This document shows positions 8,137 through 16,753 of a stretch of DNA of 27,068 nt, piece after piece. The notes beneath the pieces are model-generated. The model ran no database searches, was not told where the DNA came from, and saw nothing but the letters and a program-made list of their open reading frames with translations. The stretch is from Gammaproteobacteria bacterium (lineage in GTDB: Bacteria > Pseudomonadota > Gammaproteobacteria > Steroidobacterales > Woeseiaceae), in contig QNFK01000001.1 in the NCBI GenBank assembly GCA_003645495.1, forward strand, positions 1 through 27,068, in the 5' to 3' direction. How positions within the stretch are numbered: the first letter of the stretch is position 1; the number at the start of each line of letters is the position of its first letter. The translations under genes were made by a program, and so were the position numbers.

Positions 8137-9666
8137 CTATGCACCGCGCCGCCGCCTTCCTTTGCGACCACGGCGGCCGACTGGTGCGTTTTTCACCGCT
8201 GGAATGGGTGCTGGTGGAAGCTCAGGCAAATCCTGTTGCTCCAACAGGCCATCCTGTACCAATTTACGCATTGCGCTGTCAATCGCAGAATCTGTCTCGA
8301 TTGGTGTGTAACTGGCCAGTCGTTTTTCTACCTGGTCGCGAGCCCGGTCGTAAAGTTGCAGCGATCCGTTTTCCTCCCACGTTTCACGATTTGCGCGGTC
8401 AATTACAGGATCGGTCAGGTAGAGCTCCTGCTGCCAGTGCTCAAGCGTATGCGGTGAAGTTATCAGGTGCTCGTCTCGCAGAAGTTGCTCGACAAGGTCC
8501 GCGGTTGGCAGATCGTCAACCGGTTTCAGTTCTCGAACGAAATGCAACGCCTGGCCGCAGACTTCGTTATCGAAAATAAGTTTTGGCAGGCTGAAGGTAA
8601 GCACAAAGTCCAGCATGCCTGGACCAGAGACAGAATTTACACCAGCGATCGCAGCCAGCAACGCACTGCTGAACGTTTCTCCGCCGCCTTGCGCATCGAG
8701 AAATTTCCCATCACTTAATGCCATGTATGCCTGTGTCGGCAGATCGAGCGACTTCGCGACAGCGACATAGGCTACATTCAGGTGTTGTGCCTCTATCGCC
8801 GCCATCGGTGAGCTTGCTGCTTTCATGTGGAATGTGGCAGGCGCACCGCCAAACAATACCGGTGTGCCTGGATTTACGATTTGTGCCATCGTCAGCCCGG
8901 TCAGCACGTCAACACAGTGAAATACCAGCGCCCCGACCAGGGTTACCGGCGCGATCAACCCCATCAAAGTAACCGGAACAATCTCCACCGGGATGCCGGC
9001 CTCGACACAATCCAGCAGGTTCTGACAGGAGTCCTCACCATAGCGAAAATTGCCGGTAGCGGTGATAGTGAATATCGATTGTGGCTTCCGAATCAGTTCC
9101 GTACGGTCACTGCGGAATAACTGCAGCATCTCTACCATACGCGGTACGCCATGTTCACTGAATGCGCCGGTGACCACCGGTTTCTTTGATGTGATCAACG
9201 TCAGGTAAAGGCGCCACACATCGGAAACTTGCGACTCGATGTCAGCATTGGTCGAAAATGCTGTTGCAAGATAGGCAATGTGTTCCATGCCATCGCAAAG
9301 TCGCGCGTACTCGATGAAATCGGTCGAATCTGTCAGCCGGGTCTCACCAGTGCGGTGATCAAGAACCTTTAGTCCGCTGGATCCCGGCACATAATGCACG
9401 TTGTTACCACCGATCTCTGCATGTGGCTCACCGTCACGATTGTAGAGAGTGAATGATTTCGGTGCGCTCTCTATTGCGGCTTCGACCACGTCGGCAGAAA
9501 ACAGTACTCTCTTGCCAGTCTGATCAGTCTTGAGGCCGTGATCGAGCAGGCGCTGACGTAGTTTCTCGCCACGGATTTCCATCCCGGTTTCGGCCATGAT
9601 GCGCTTGGCCTCATCGAGAACCTTTTTGATGAGTTCATCTGACAGGACATTCAATGTTGGTCGCAT
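8137..9666 (-). CDS. MttB-family (trimethylamine methyltransferase-like) methyltransferase 1
   Basis: This 509-residue member of the MttB superfamily is predicted to move a methyl group from a quaternary or tertiary amine to a cognate corrinoid protein. Family features are the barrel repeats PVTLMGLIAPVTLVGALV and the SDGKFLDAQGGGE segment at 318-330, which corresponds to SDAKxPDxQAGYE in other members. No internal amber codon is needed, so it is a non-pyrrolysine type. The C-terminus ends in an Arg-rich tail, VGRRGRKGRRRRGA. The start ATG has a GGAG upstream, 18 bases after the stop of methyltransferase 2. It belongs to a different subfamily from methyltransferases 3 and 4. The substrate is unknown. 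Confidence 0.92.
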   Translation of the reverse strand: MRPTLNVLSDELIKKVLDEAKRIMAETGMEIRGEKLRQRLLDHGLKTDQTGKRVLFSADVVEAAIESAPKSFTLYNRDGEPHAEIGGNNVHYVPGSSGLKVLDHRTGETRLTDSTDFIEYARLCDGMEHIAYLATAFSTNADIESQVSDVWRLYLTLITSKKPVVTGAFSEHGVPRMVEMLQLFRSDRTELIRKPQSIFTITATGNFRYGEDSCQNLLDCVEAGIPVEIVPVTLMGLIAPVTLVGALVFHCVDVLTGLTMAQIVNPGTPVLFGGAPATFHMKAASSPMAAIEAQHLNVAYVAVAKSLDLPTQAYMALSDGKFLDAQGGGETFSSALLAAIAGVNSVSGPGMLDFVLTFSLPKLIFDNEVCGQALHFVRELKPVDDLPTADLVEQLLRDEHLITSPHTLEHWQQELYLTDPVIDRANRETWEENGSLQLYDRARDQVEKRLASYTPIETDSAIDSAMRKLVQDGLLEQQDLPELPPAPIPAVKNAPVGRRGRKGRRRRGA

Positions 9667-9684
9667 AATTCCGACTCCGGTTTC

Positions 9685-11205
9685 CTAGCTGCACCGCGCC
9701 ATAATGGCTTGCTTCCGCTTGCTTACGTACTCAACAAGCGCTTCGTCTATCGCAGGATCAAGGGGAGGCTGTTCATATTCGCGCAACAGCTGCTTCCAGA
9801 TTGTATTGGCACGCGCGCTGATATCGATGCTGCCGGATTCTTGCCATGATTCGAAGTTCTGCCGGTTAGATAGTATAGGCGTATAAAAAGCCGACTCGTA
9901 ACGCTCCAGCGTGTGGCTCGTACCGAAGTGGTGCCCACCCGGGCCGACTTCGGCAATCGCGTCCAGCGCCAGTTCGTCCTCGGACACTTCGATAGGGCGC
10001 AGATACTCAGCCATCATCTGCAACATTTCGGCATCAATAATAAGTTTCTCGAAAGAGGCTGTTAGCCCGCCCTCAAGCCAACCTGCTGCATGATTAACAA
10101 GATTGGCGTGACCCATGATCGATCCCCATAACGACATCTCGCTTTCAAATACGGCCTGTCCGTCGACACAGTTCGAGACCGTAGTATTGCTGGAGCGAAA
10201 AGGGAGTCCGAGGCGCCTTGCAATCTGGCCGCTTGCCTGGGCAGCTTTCGCATACTCGGGTGTGCCGAGTGCGGGAGCGCCGCTGCGCATGTCAACATTG
10301 GATGCAAAACTGCCGTACATAATCGGGGCGCCGGGCCTGACAACCTGGGCAAATGTTGCGACACCCAGCACCTCGGCAGTCTGCTGGACGAGCGTTCCCG
10401 CCAGTGTTGCGGGGCTCATCGAGCCTGCAAGCGTAAACGGCGTGATACAGCAAACCTGGCCGGCACCAGCGAGCTCCATGACCGCTTCGGTCATTGGAAT
10501 ATCGAGTTGCATCGGTGAATTCGTATTTATCACACCGAGCAGGGCGGGCACCTCAGCCAAGCCAGCACGGTCGGTGCCGAGGGCGATACAGGTCATCTCA
10601 ATGGAATCTGCTGTTCGCGCTCCTCCGAGCGCATAAGACTGAGCGTTCTTGTCCAGTAGTCGAATCTGCGCCAGGTACAGATCAAGATGCCGTGTTTCTG
10701 CCGGCAGATCCAGTGCTTCGAACGGGCCGCCACCTTCCTGGTGGACAATGTTGAGGCTCTGTATGAGGCGCAGGTAATCGCACATCTCGTCGTAGGTGCC
10801 GGGCCGGCGGCCGTTGTCCAGGTCACTGCAAAAGGCTGGCCCGCCGACCGATGAAAACAGTATGTTGTTGTCACCCACTTTGAGGTTGTGCGCCGGATTG
10901 CGTGCCCGCAAACCGAACCTGGGCGGTGCCAGCGCCAGTTTTTCTTCCACGAGCACATGATCGATGCGCACCATTTTTCCAGGCTCATCGACTTCGGCAC
11001 CGGCTCTTTGCATGATTTTTCGACTGCCCGGTTCAAGAAAACGCATGCCTTGCGTCTCCAGCACCTTGAGCGCTGCCTGGATGATAGTTTCAATCTGCGA
11101 CTCATCAAGAACTTCGACGGGTGCATACGGATTAATCACGTTGCGCCATGGCAATTGCACAATCTCATCCACGACTCGTCTTTTTCGCCGACTGCGTCTC
11201 GTCAT
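9685..11205 (-). CDS. MttB-family methyltransferase 2
   Basis: This 506-residue MttB-superfamily protein should catalyse amine:corrinoid methyl transfer. Conserved features include SMSPATLAGTLVQQTAE and, near residue 343, VSNCVDGQAVFES at the place where sister proteins have SDAKxPDxQAGYE. It has an unbroken frame and no amber codon. ATG 11205 is chosen over GTG 11211 because AAGG then sits nine bases upstream instead of three. The N-terminus is very basic (MTRRSRRKRRVV), like the tails on other proteins of this cluster. The gene starts within 20 bases of the end of the MTHFR-like gene, so it is co-transcribed. It is clearly divergent from methyltransferases 1, 3 and 4, so it probably has a different substrate. 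Confidence 0.92.
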   Translation of the reverse strand: MTRRSRRKRRVVDEIVQLPWRNVINPYAPVEVLDESQIETIIQAALKVLETQGMRFLEPGSRKIMQRAGAEVDEPGKMVRIDHVLVEEKLALAPPRFGLRARNPAHNLKVGDNNILFSSVGGPAFCSDLDNGRRPGTYDEMCDYLRLIQSLNIVHQEGGGPFEALDLPAETRHLDLYLAQIRLLDKNAQSYALGGARTADSIEMTCIALGTDRAGLAEVPALLGVINTNSPMQLDIPMTEAVMELAGAGQVCCITPFTLAGSMSPATLAGTLVQQTAEVLGVATFAQVVRPGAPIMYGSFASNVDMRSGAPALGTPEYAKAAQASGQIARRLGLPFRSSNTTVSNCVDGQAVFESEMSLWGSIMGHANLVNHAAGWLEGGLTASFEKLIIDAEMLQMMAEYLRPIEVSEDELALDAIAEVGPGGHHFGTSHTLERYESAFYTPILSNRQNFESWQESGSIDISARANTIWKQLLREYEQPPLDPAIDEALVEYVSKRKQAIMARCS

Positions 11206-11223
11206 TTGCACATGCCTTGGGTG

Positions 11224-12093
11224 TCAATCCTGGGATTGCAGCGCATCCAGGAACTCGTGCCGCCATTGTTCAGCACTTTCGACCTGGTTGAAACAATAAA
11301 TGTGATGCCCGGCAATGTTATAGCTCGGGTCTGCTATGTAGGGCGCCAAATCTGCCAACAACTCATCGGGGCGGTAGGATTTTGACTTAAGCAAATTGGC
11401 CGCGATCTTGCCGCGGTTCTTCAGGTAACGCAGCGAATCACCAACACCAATACGCAAAGACGTCTTTACCAGTGTACTGCGATCGGCGACACCCGGTAGT
11501 CCAATCCAGGCGGGCAGCGTAACGCCGAGATCACGAATTTCGCGCAACCAGCCACCGAGGACTCTTGCATCGAAACACATTTGCGTTACCAGGTAGTTCG
11601 AGAACTCCTGTTTCTTGAGAAGATCTTTCATCAGCACATCCCGACTGATGCTCGGATGGCCTTCCGGATGCGACGCAACACCTATTTCCGACAATTTGTG
11701 ATCGAATTCGGAAATCGCACGTAGCAAGTCAAGTGCGCAGGAAAACTTGCCGATCGGTTTCGCTGCATCCCCACCAGGCACGAAGAGACTGATAATCGGC
11801 AGATCATCCAGGCGCTGCAAAATTTCCCGCAGGTGAGCATCGTCCCTGACCATTCTCGCGGCAACATGTGGCACAACCTTGAAGCCTCTTTGTGCAAGTC
11901 GCTCAACCATATCGAGGGTCACTTCGACACCTTTCGAGGGCGAACAGGTCACCGCGACGTATGACCCTGGCTCCAGCACGTCAAGCCTTGACTCAATGGA
12001 CGATGTTGGGAACACCTCCATATAAGCCTCTCGCACCGTATGCAGGAGCGTATTGTGTTCGGCTTTCGAAAGCGTTTTTTTCGTCGACAACAT
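11224..12093 (-). CDS. Methylenetetrahydrofolate reductase-like protein
   Basis: The 289-residue protein resembles the MetF/MTHFR TIM-barrel family, with features such as YVAVTCSPSKGVEVTLDMVERL, FKVVPHVAARMV, SLFVPGGDA, IGVASHPEGHP and FDARVLGGWLREI. In this setting it most likely oxidises 5-methyl-THF, delivered by the MeTr-like protein, to methylene-THF, the reverse of its biosynthetic direction (inference). It is shorter and more divergent than housekeeping MetF. Its ATG is four bases after the stop of the corrinoid activator gene. It has no Arg-rich tail, unlike the enzymes expected to bind the corrinoid protein. Confidence 0.88.
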   Translation of the reverse strand: MLSTKKTLSKAEHNTLLHTVREAYMEVFPTSSIESRLDVLEPGSYVAVTCSPSKGVEVTLDMVERLAQRGFKVVPHVAARMVRDDAHLREILQRLDDLPIISLFVPGGDAAKPIGKFSCALDLLRAISEFDHKLSEIGVASHPEGHPSISRDVLMKDLLKKQEFSNYLVTQMCFDARVLGGWLREIRDLGVTLPAWIGLPGVADRSTLVKTSLRIGVGDSLRYLKNRGKIAANLLKSKSYRPDELLADLAPYIADPSYNIAGHHIYCFNQVESAEQWRHEFLDALQSQD

Positions 12094-12097
12094 ACCT

Positions 12098-14104
12098 TTA
12101 GCGTGCCCGTCTTTTTCTACCGCCGGTCGGCCTCACTTCTTTGTTGGCCGGAAGCTCGACAGTTCTGCTGAGCTCACCAAATTCGTCTGTCTGGTGTGGA
12201 ATGGTCATCGCGGCCACGAAGTGATCCTGGAACCCCTCGGCCACAGCGGTTTCGACTTTTTCAATTTGCCGAACCTGAGCTTCGATATGTGAGCGCGCAT
12301 TCCTGTCGAGAAGCGCAATTCGCGCGCCCGTGCCCGCTGCATTGCCTGCCGAGGAGACCTGTTCGATATCGCAATCCGGAATCAGGCCGAGCACCATTGC
12401 ATACTTGCCATCGATGTGTGCGCCGAATGCGCCAGCCAATCGAATTCGATCGACTTTGTCGACGCCGAACTGCTCCATCAACAACCGGGCACCAGCATAA
12501 AGCGCAGCTTTCGCAAGCTGAATGGCGCGCACATCATTTTGCGAAATATGGATTGTCGGTTGTCCATCGTGAAGTACATACGCAAAGGTTCGACCGTCTT
12601 CGATTATGCGTGCCGACCGCGAGCCAGCGTCGCCCAGTATTTTTCCGTTCTGATCGATGACGCCAGCCAGGTACATCTCGGCAACGACCTCTATAATGCC
12701 GGAACCACAAATGCCCGTGATCCCGGACGAGGAAACGTGTTCCGCGAAGAGCGGATCATCGGACCACAGATCACAGCCGATCACCTTGAATTTTGGCTCG
12801 AGCGTCTGACGATCGATGCGCACGCGTTCAATAGCGCCGGGCGCGGCACGCTGGCCTGCGCTGATCTGAGCGCCCTCGAATGCCGGACCGGTCGGGCTGG
12901 ATGCAGCGAGCAAGCGATCCCGGTTGCCGACAATTATTTCCGCGTTAGTGCCAATGTCGACAATGAGAGATACCTCATCACGATCGTAGGGCGATTCCGC
13001 GAGCAGCACACCGGCGCAATCAGCGCCAACGTGACCAGCGATGCAGGGCAGAGCGTAAACATGTCCACCCGGATTAATAGTGATACCGATATCTGTTGCA
13101 AGGACATCTACAGCTGCGTCGTTGGCTAACGCGAACGGTGCCGTGCCGAGCTCGACCGGATTAATACCCAGAACGAGGTGTTGCATGATCGGGTTGCCGA
13201 CCACGGTCATCTCCACCACATCGGTGGACTCGATTTGCGCCTGTGCAGACACGTCCGCCGCCAACTCACTGATCGCTTCGCGCACAGTTCGGATCAGATC
13301 GGCTTCTCCGCCAGGATTCATCATGATGTAAGACACACGGCTCATCAGATCTTCGCCAAATCGAATCTGCGGATTCATTTTGCCCGCACTCGCGAGAACA
13401 TCTCCGCTGGTCAGGTCGCAAAGATGCGCAGCGATTGTCGTCGAACCGACATCCACCGCTATTCCGTACAGTCGTTCCCTGAATCCCGGCCAAACCGCTA
13501 TGATCTGCTCACCATTTCTTATCGCGACCGTGACCTGCCAGGCTCCCGCACGCAAACAGGTCTGCAGAGTCTGGATGACATTGATTTCGCAGCGAAGGTT
13601 ATCGAGCTGCCATTCAGTTCTAAGTGCTGCCAGCAGACGTTGTAAATCGCCACTGGGGACATGCATATCCGGTTGCGCGACTTCCACGAAATAGGCGTGC
13701 ACGACCGGGTTGATGTCTATATCGTGAGCTTCGTGGTTTTTGCGAACAACCTGGTGGTGAACCTGCGAGCTGGCGGGAACATCGATAACCACATCTGCGC
13801 GAAGTGTTGCCTGGCAACTCAATCGACGGTTGTCTGCGAGGCCACGCCTCGACGCGAAACGTTGTTCGGCTTCGCCACGAGATGACAGGCTTTCAGCTTT
13901 GGAAACAATCTTGTGTTTGGCGAATTCCCCTTCGGACACTTCGACCTGGCACCTGCCGCAAATAGCCCGTCCTCCGCAGACCGAGTCCACGTCAACACCC
14001 AGTTTTTGTGCGGCATTGAGTACCGGGGTAGACAATGGAAATCGACCACGCTTCCCTGACGGCGAAAAGACCACCATTGCGTCATTTTTTGGCGGGTTAC
14101 TCAT
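12098..14104 (-). CDS. RACo-type reductive activator of corrinoid proteins ([2Fe-2S] + ASKHA)
   Basis: The 668-residue protein should re-reduce corrinoid oxidised to Co(II), using ATP and electrons through its iron-sulfur cluster. The N-terminal ferredoxin-like domain has C43, C49, C52 and C97 in the CGGRAICGRC ... RRLSCQA arrangement. A linker follows, then an ASKHA ATPase fold with the phosphate loop AVDVGSTTIAAHL near 216-228, DIGTNAEI, SSPTGPAFEGAQI, GICGSG and LAGAFGAHID. The length is typical for RACo proteins. The C-terminus ends in a short basic tail, GGRKRRAR. It starts 11 bases after the MeTr-like gene without a clear Shine-Dalgarno, so translation is probably coupled. Confidence 0.94.
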   Translation of the reverse strand: MSNPPKNDAMVVFSPSGKRGRFPLSTPVLNAAQKLGVDVDSVCGGRAICGRCQVEVSEGEFAKHKIVSKAESLSSRGEAEQRFASRRGLADNRRLSCQATLRADVVIDVPASSQVHHQVVRKNHEAHDIDINPVVHAYFVEVAQPDMHVPSGDLQRLLAALRTEWQLDNLRCEINVIQTLQTCLRAGAWQVTVAIRNGEQIIAVWPGFRERLYGIAVDVGSTTIAAHLCDLTSGDVLASAGKMNPQIRFGEDLMSRVSYIMMNPGGEADLIRTVREAISELAADVSAQAQIESTDVVEMTVVGNPIMQHLVLGINPVELGTAPFALANDAAVDVLATDIGITINPGGHVYALPCIAGHVGADCAGVLLAESPYDRDEVSLIVDIGTNAEIIVGNRDRLLAASSPTGPAFEGAQISAGQRAAPGAIERVRIDRQTLEPKFKVIGCDLWSDDPLFAEHVSSSGITGICGSGIIEVVAEMYLAGVIDQNGKILGDAGSRSARIIEDGRTFAYVLHDGQPTIHISQNDVRAIQLAKAALYAGARLLMEQFGVDKVDRIRLAGAFGAHIDGKYAMVLGLIPDCDIEQVSSAGNAAGTGARIALLDRNARSHIEAQVRQIEKVETAVAEGFQDHFVAAMTIPHQTDEFGELSRTVELPANKEVRPTGGRKRRAR

Positions 14105-14115
14105 AGGAGAATCAG

Positions 14116-15024
14116 TTATCCACGAGTTGCTCGTCGACGGCGACCGCCCCTTCTGCCGCGGCGCACACTGCCTTCTGCGTCCGGGTCACGGTAAGCGGCG
14201 ATCCAATTCGCGCATTCAGCATCGTTGCCCATAACGACATTTGCTCCACGCACAGACTGCATAAGGTCACTGTGCAGCGGATTCGTAATTGCGGACGTCA
14301 GGCCACTCGCGATTGCCATACTAATGAACGCCGAATTCAACCCGTTACGATTAGGCAAACCGAAACTCAGGTTAGATGCGCCACAGGTTGTGTTGACCTT
14401 AAGTTCGGCACGTAACCGGCGAACGAGCTCCATGACCTGTTGTCCTGCACTGTTTATTGCTCCGATCGGCATTACCAGGGGATCGACGACAACGTCCTCA
14501 GCAGGAATGCCGTAATCAAGTGCGCGTTCCACTATTTTTTTGGCTACCGCAAATCGCACATTGATATCTTCGGATATGCCGGTGTCGTCATTTGATATTG
14601 CGATTACGGCGCAGCCGTGTTTCTTGACCAGGGGTAATACCTGCTCAAGTCTCTCTTCTTCACCGGTAACGGAATTCAACAGTGCTTTACCCTCATACGC
14701 GTCCAGTCCCGCCTCCAGCGCCGCGACAATGGATGAGTCAATGCACAAGGGAACATCGGTTATTGATTGTAATAGCTTGATGGACTTCGCCAGGATCGCC
14801 GGCTCGTCAGCCAGCGGTATACCCGCGTTAACGTCAAGAATCGTTGCCCCTGCGGCTACCTGTGCCAATGCATCTGCCTCCACGCGACTGTAGTCGCCGG
14901 CCTTCATTTCCTCAGCGAGTAATTTGCGCCCCGTCGGATTGATGCGCTCACCGATGACAGCAAACGGTTGCTCAAAACCGATGACCACTTCTCTACTTCG
15001 TGAGCTGATAACTGTTCTAGTCAT
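14116..15024 (-). CDS. MeTr/MtrH-like methyltetrahydrofolate:corrinoid methyltransferase
   Basis: This 302-residue pterin-binding TIM-barrel protein is predicted to pass the methyl group from methyl-corrinoid protein to tetrahydrofolate. Motifs include GERINPTG at 25-32, ILDVNAGIP at 62-70, CIDSS at 94-98, LNSVTGEE, DPLVMPIG at 181-188 and GASNLSFGLPNR at 215-226. A dihydropteroate synthase role is unlikely given this MeTr-type pattern and the neighbours. The C-terminus has nine Arg in the last 16 residues (RRGRRGGRRRRATRG), a tail not needed for the barrel. GGAG lies seven bases before the ATG. The gene is 14 bases from the gene before it. Confidence 0.92.
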   Translation of the reverse strand: MTRTVISSRSREVVIGFEQPFAVIGERINPTGRKLLAEEMKAGDYSRVEADALAQVAAGATILDVNAGIPLADEPAILAKSIKLLQSITDVPLCIDSSIVAALEAGLDAYEGKALLNSVTGEEERLEQVLPLVKKHGCAVIAISNDDTGISEDINVRFAVAKKIVERALDYGIPAEDVVVDPLVMPIGAINSAGQQVMELVRRLRAELKVNTTCGASNLSFGLPNRNGLNSAFISMAIASGLTSAITNPLHSDLMQSVRGANVVMGNDAECANWIAAYRDPDAEGSVRRGRRGGRRRRATRG

Positions 15025-15038
15025 TCTTTACTCCGTTT

Positions 15039-15356
15039 TCATTCTGCACGTTTTTGCGCTTCTTCAACCAGGCCGTCCGCTTTTACTACTGACTCCAGAA
15101 ATTCATCATCAAAAACACTCTCAAGCAAGGCAACTTTGCGTTCTACGAACTCCTCCAGGTTGCCGCTGACTTCCTCGGGCTCCCTGCGCCAGTCCGCAAG
15201 ATAGGCATCGCTGGAACCACGTCCGGCACGCATTGCCGCACGGTCAATCGCTTTCGCAAAACGCGGCGCCAACTCCTTTTTGGCCTTTTTTCGCCCTTCG
15301 CGACCGATAACCTGGGCCGGGATATCCCGCCAGTAGATGCAGATCAGTTTTGCCAT
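15039..15356 (-). CDS. Small 'virulence factor' family protein of methyltransferase clusters
   Basis: The 105-residue soluble protein begins AKLICIYWRDIPAQVIGREG and contains RGSSDAYLADWRR, which resembles the Pfam 'Virulence factor' family. It has no signal peptide or membrane segment. The family name is historical and no reaction is established. Its start overlaps the end of the DUF1638 gene by 13 bases in another frame, so the two are probably made together. Its place between the corrinoid protein and the MeTr-like gene suggests an accessory role in corrinoid methyl transfer (inference). Confidence 0.8.
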   Translation of the reverse strand: MAKLICIYWRDIPAQVIGREGRKKAKKELAPRFAKAIDRAAMRAGRGSSDAYLADWRREPEEVSGNLEEFVERKVALLESVFDDEFLESVVKADGLVEEAQKRAE

Positions 15357-15946
15357 TGAATAACCTTTTCCAGTATTTCGCTCCCCACAGGTTCCAGGCC
15401 GGTGTGCACTCGCTCGTACTCGAGACCGAGGTAGTTGGCGTGCTGCTCTGCCAGCGCCGCCAGTTCCGGTGCGTCTGATTGCGACAAGTAGACCAGCCGC
15501 TTGTAATTGCCAAAATACATCGGCAGCAATTGCGGATGTTCGTCGATGCCAAGACCTGACTTGATCAGCCGGTCAAAGTGGCGCGTCAGGAAATCTGTCA
15601 GGTAGAAAGTGCCCATCTCTGCCTCAACCAGGTCGTGAAACACGGCTGCGCCGGAAAAAAACTCGTAACAGTGCGCTCCGGACAAACGTTCAATACCGTA
15701 CTCGGCCAGGACTTCGTCGAGCAAACCACCGGTTCCGCAATCAGCATAAGCAACAAATATCTGCTCGTACTGCCCGCGCTTGTCTTCAATTTCGGCGCGT
15801 ACCGCCGCCGGTATTTTCTCCGGCCTGTTGTGCAGATCCGCAGGCAGACATTGTATTTTCAGGTGCGACCAGTTATTGAGCCGCTTCAGTTCCACAATCT
15901 CCCGGGCCAGCGCACCACAGGCTATGACCAGTACTTGTGCTTTCAC
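15344..15946 (-). CDS. DUF1638 protein
   Basis: The 200-residue protein resembles the DUF1638 family: LVIACGALAREIVEL at the N-terminus, LPADLHNRPEKIP, YADCGTGGLLDEVL, CYEFFSGAAVFHDL, and MYFGNYKRLVYL near the end. From general knowledge the family recurs beside MttB-type genes in methanogens and bacteria, but its function is not established. The frame is open upstream to 16081 inside the corrinoid gene. I prefer GTG 15946, which lies 16 bases after the corrinoid stop and directly before the conserved start KAQVLVIACG. It overlaps the next gene by 13 bases. Conserved Cys residues and the HNRP motif suggest metal or cofactor handling, but that is speculation. Confidence 0.85.
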   Translation of the reverse strand: MKAQVLVIACGALAREIVELKRLNNWSHLKIQCLPADLHNRPEKIPAAVRAEIEDKRGQYEQIFVAYADCGTGGLLDEVLAEYGIERLSGAHCYEFFSGAAVFHDLVEAEMGTFYLTDFLTRHFDRLIKSGLGIDEHPQLLPMYFGNYKRLVYLSQSDAPELAALAEQHANYLGLEYERVHTGLEPVGSEILEKVIQWQN

Positions 15947-15962
15947 CGCTTGATTCCAATCT

Positions 15963-16679
15963 TTAGCCCGCATTTGCCGAGGCGGCTCTCTGCTCACCCA
16001 CCAGTTTCTTGGCAACCTCCACTGCCGTCGCTGCGTCCCGGCAATAGGCATCAGCACCGACCGCTTTGCCGAATTCATCATTTAACGGTGCCCCGCCGAC
16101 CATAACAATGTAGTCATCGCGCAGTCCTTGCTCTTTAAGAGTATCGATGACGACTTTCATGTAGGGCATCGTCGTTGTCAGCAGTGCTGACATGCCGAGA
16201 ATATTCGGTTTATGCGTTTTTAGCGCCTCGATGTAAGTATCGGCATCCGTATTAATTCCGAGATCGATAACTTCAAATCCTGCTCCCTCCATCATCATGC
16301 CAACAAGATTCTTGCCAATGTCGTGAATATCACCCTTGACGGTACCTATCACCATCTTGCCGACTGGCTCCACGCCGGATTCGGCCAGGATCGGCTGCAG
16401 TATCGCCATACCTGCTTTCATGCTGTTGGCGGCAAGCAGAACCTCCGGGACGAAAAGTATGCCATCACGAAAATCTTTTCCTACGATGTTCATGCCGCCA
16501 ACGAGCGCCTCATCCAGCACCTTTTTCGCATCCCAGCCACGGTCAAGCAGAATTTGCGTGCCCTCCGCAATCTCGTCGGCGAGGCCGTCGTAAAGATCGT
16601 CGTGTATTTGCTCGGTGAGCTCGCTATCGGAAAGCTCCGCCAGAACAATATCTTCGTTTTCCTCAATTTCCTGCGACAT
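15963..16679 (-). CDS. Corrinoid-binding methyl-carrier protein (MttC-like)
   Basis: The 238-residue protein carries the cobalamin that accepts methyl groups from the MttB enzymes and gives them to the MeTr-like protein. The N-terminal helical cap domain (about 1-95) is followed by a Rossmann-type B12 domain with DIHDIG at 117-122, where His119 should be the lower cobalt ligand. GGAPLN lies near the C-terminus. ATG 16679 is preferred over TTG 16685 because GTGGA sits eight bases upstream. The first 40 residues contain 15 Asp/Glu and no Lys/Arg. The intergenic hairpin at 16711-16741 lies just upstream and may set its level relative to methyltransferase 3. It is the only corrinoid protein here, so it probably serves all four MttBs. 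Confidence 0.95.
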   Translation of the reverse strand: MSQEIEENEDIVLAELSDSELTEQIHDDLYDGLADEIAEGTQILLDRGWDAKKVLDEALVGGMNIVGKDFRDGILFVPEVLLAANSMKAGMAILQPILAESGVEPVGKMVIGTVKGDIHDIGKNLVGMMMEGAGFEVIDLGINTDADTYIEALKTHKPNILGMSALLTTTMPYMKVVIDTLKEQGLRDDYIVMVGGAPLNDEFGKAVGADAYCRDAATAVEVAKKLVGEQRAASANAG

Positions 16680-16710
16680 ATGCAATTTCCACTATGATTA
16701 AGAAATTCGG

Positions 16711-16741
16711 AAAATATGCTTAACGGCTGCAAGCCGAAGCA
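16711..16741 (-). terminator. Intercistronic hairpin, possible attenuator or RNA stabiliser
   Basis: On the minus strand TGCTT-CGGCT, loop TGC, then AGCCG-TT-AAGCA can form a ten-pair stem with a two-base bulge, followed by TATTTT. It sits in the 74-base gap between methyltransferase 3 and the corrinoid gene. A weak terminator here would change subunit ratios. A processing or stabilising hairpin is equally possible. Confidence 0.4.
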
Positions 16742-16753
16742 CATTTCCTGTGT

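Noticed and set aside
15944..16081. Extended N-terminus of the DUF1638 protein
   Set aside because: This part of the frame lies inside the conserved 3' end of the corrinoid gene, and DUF1638 similarity starts only at the GTG 15946.
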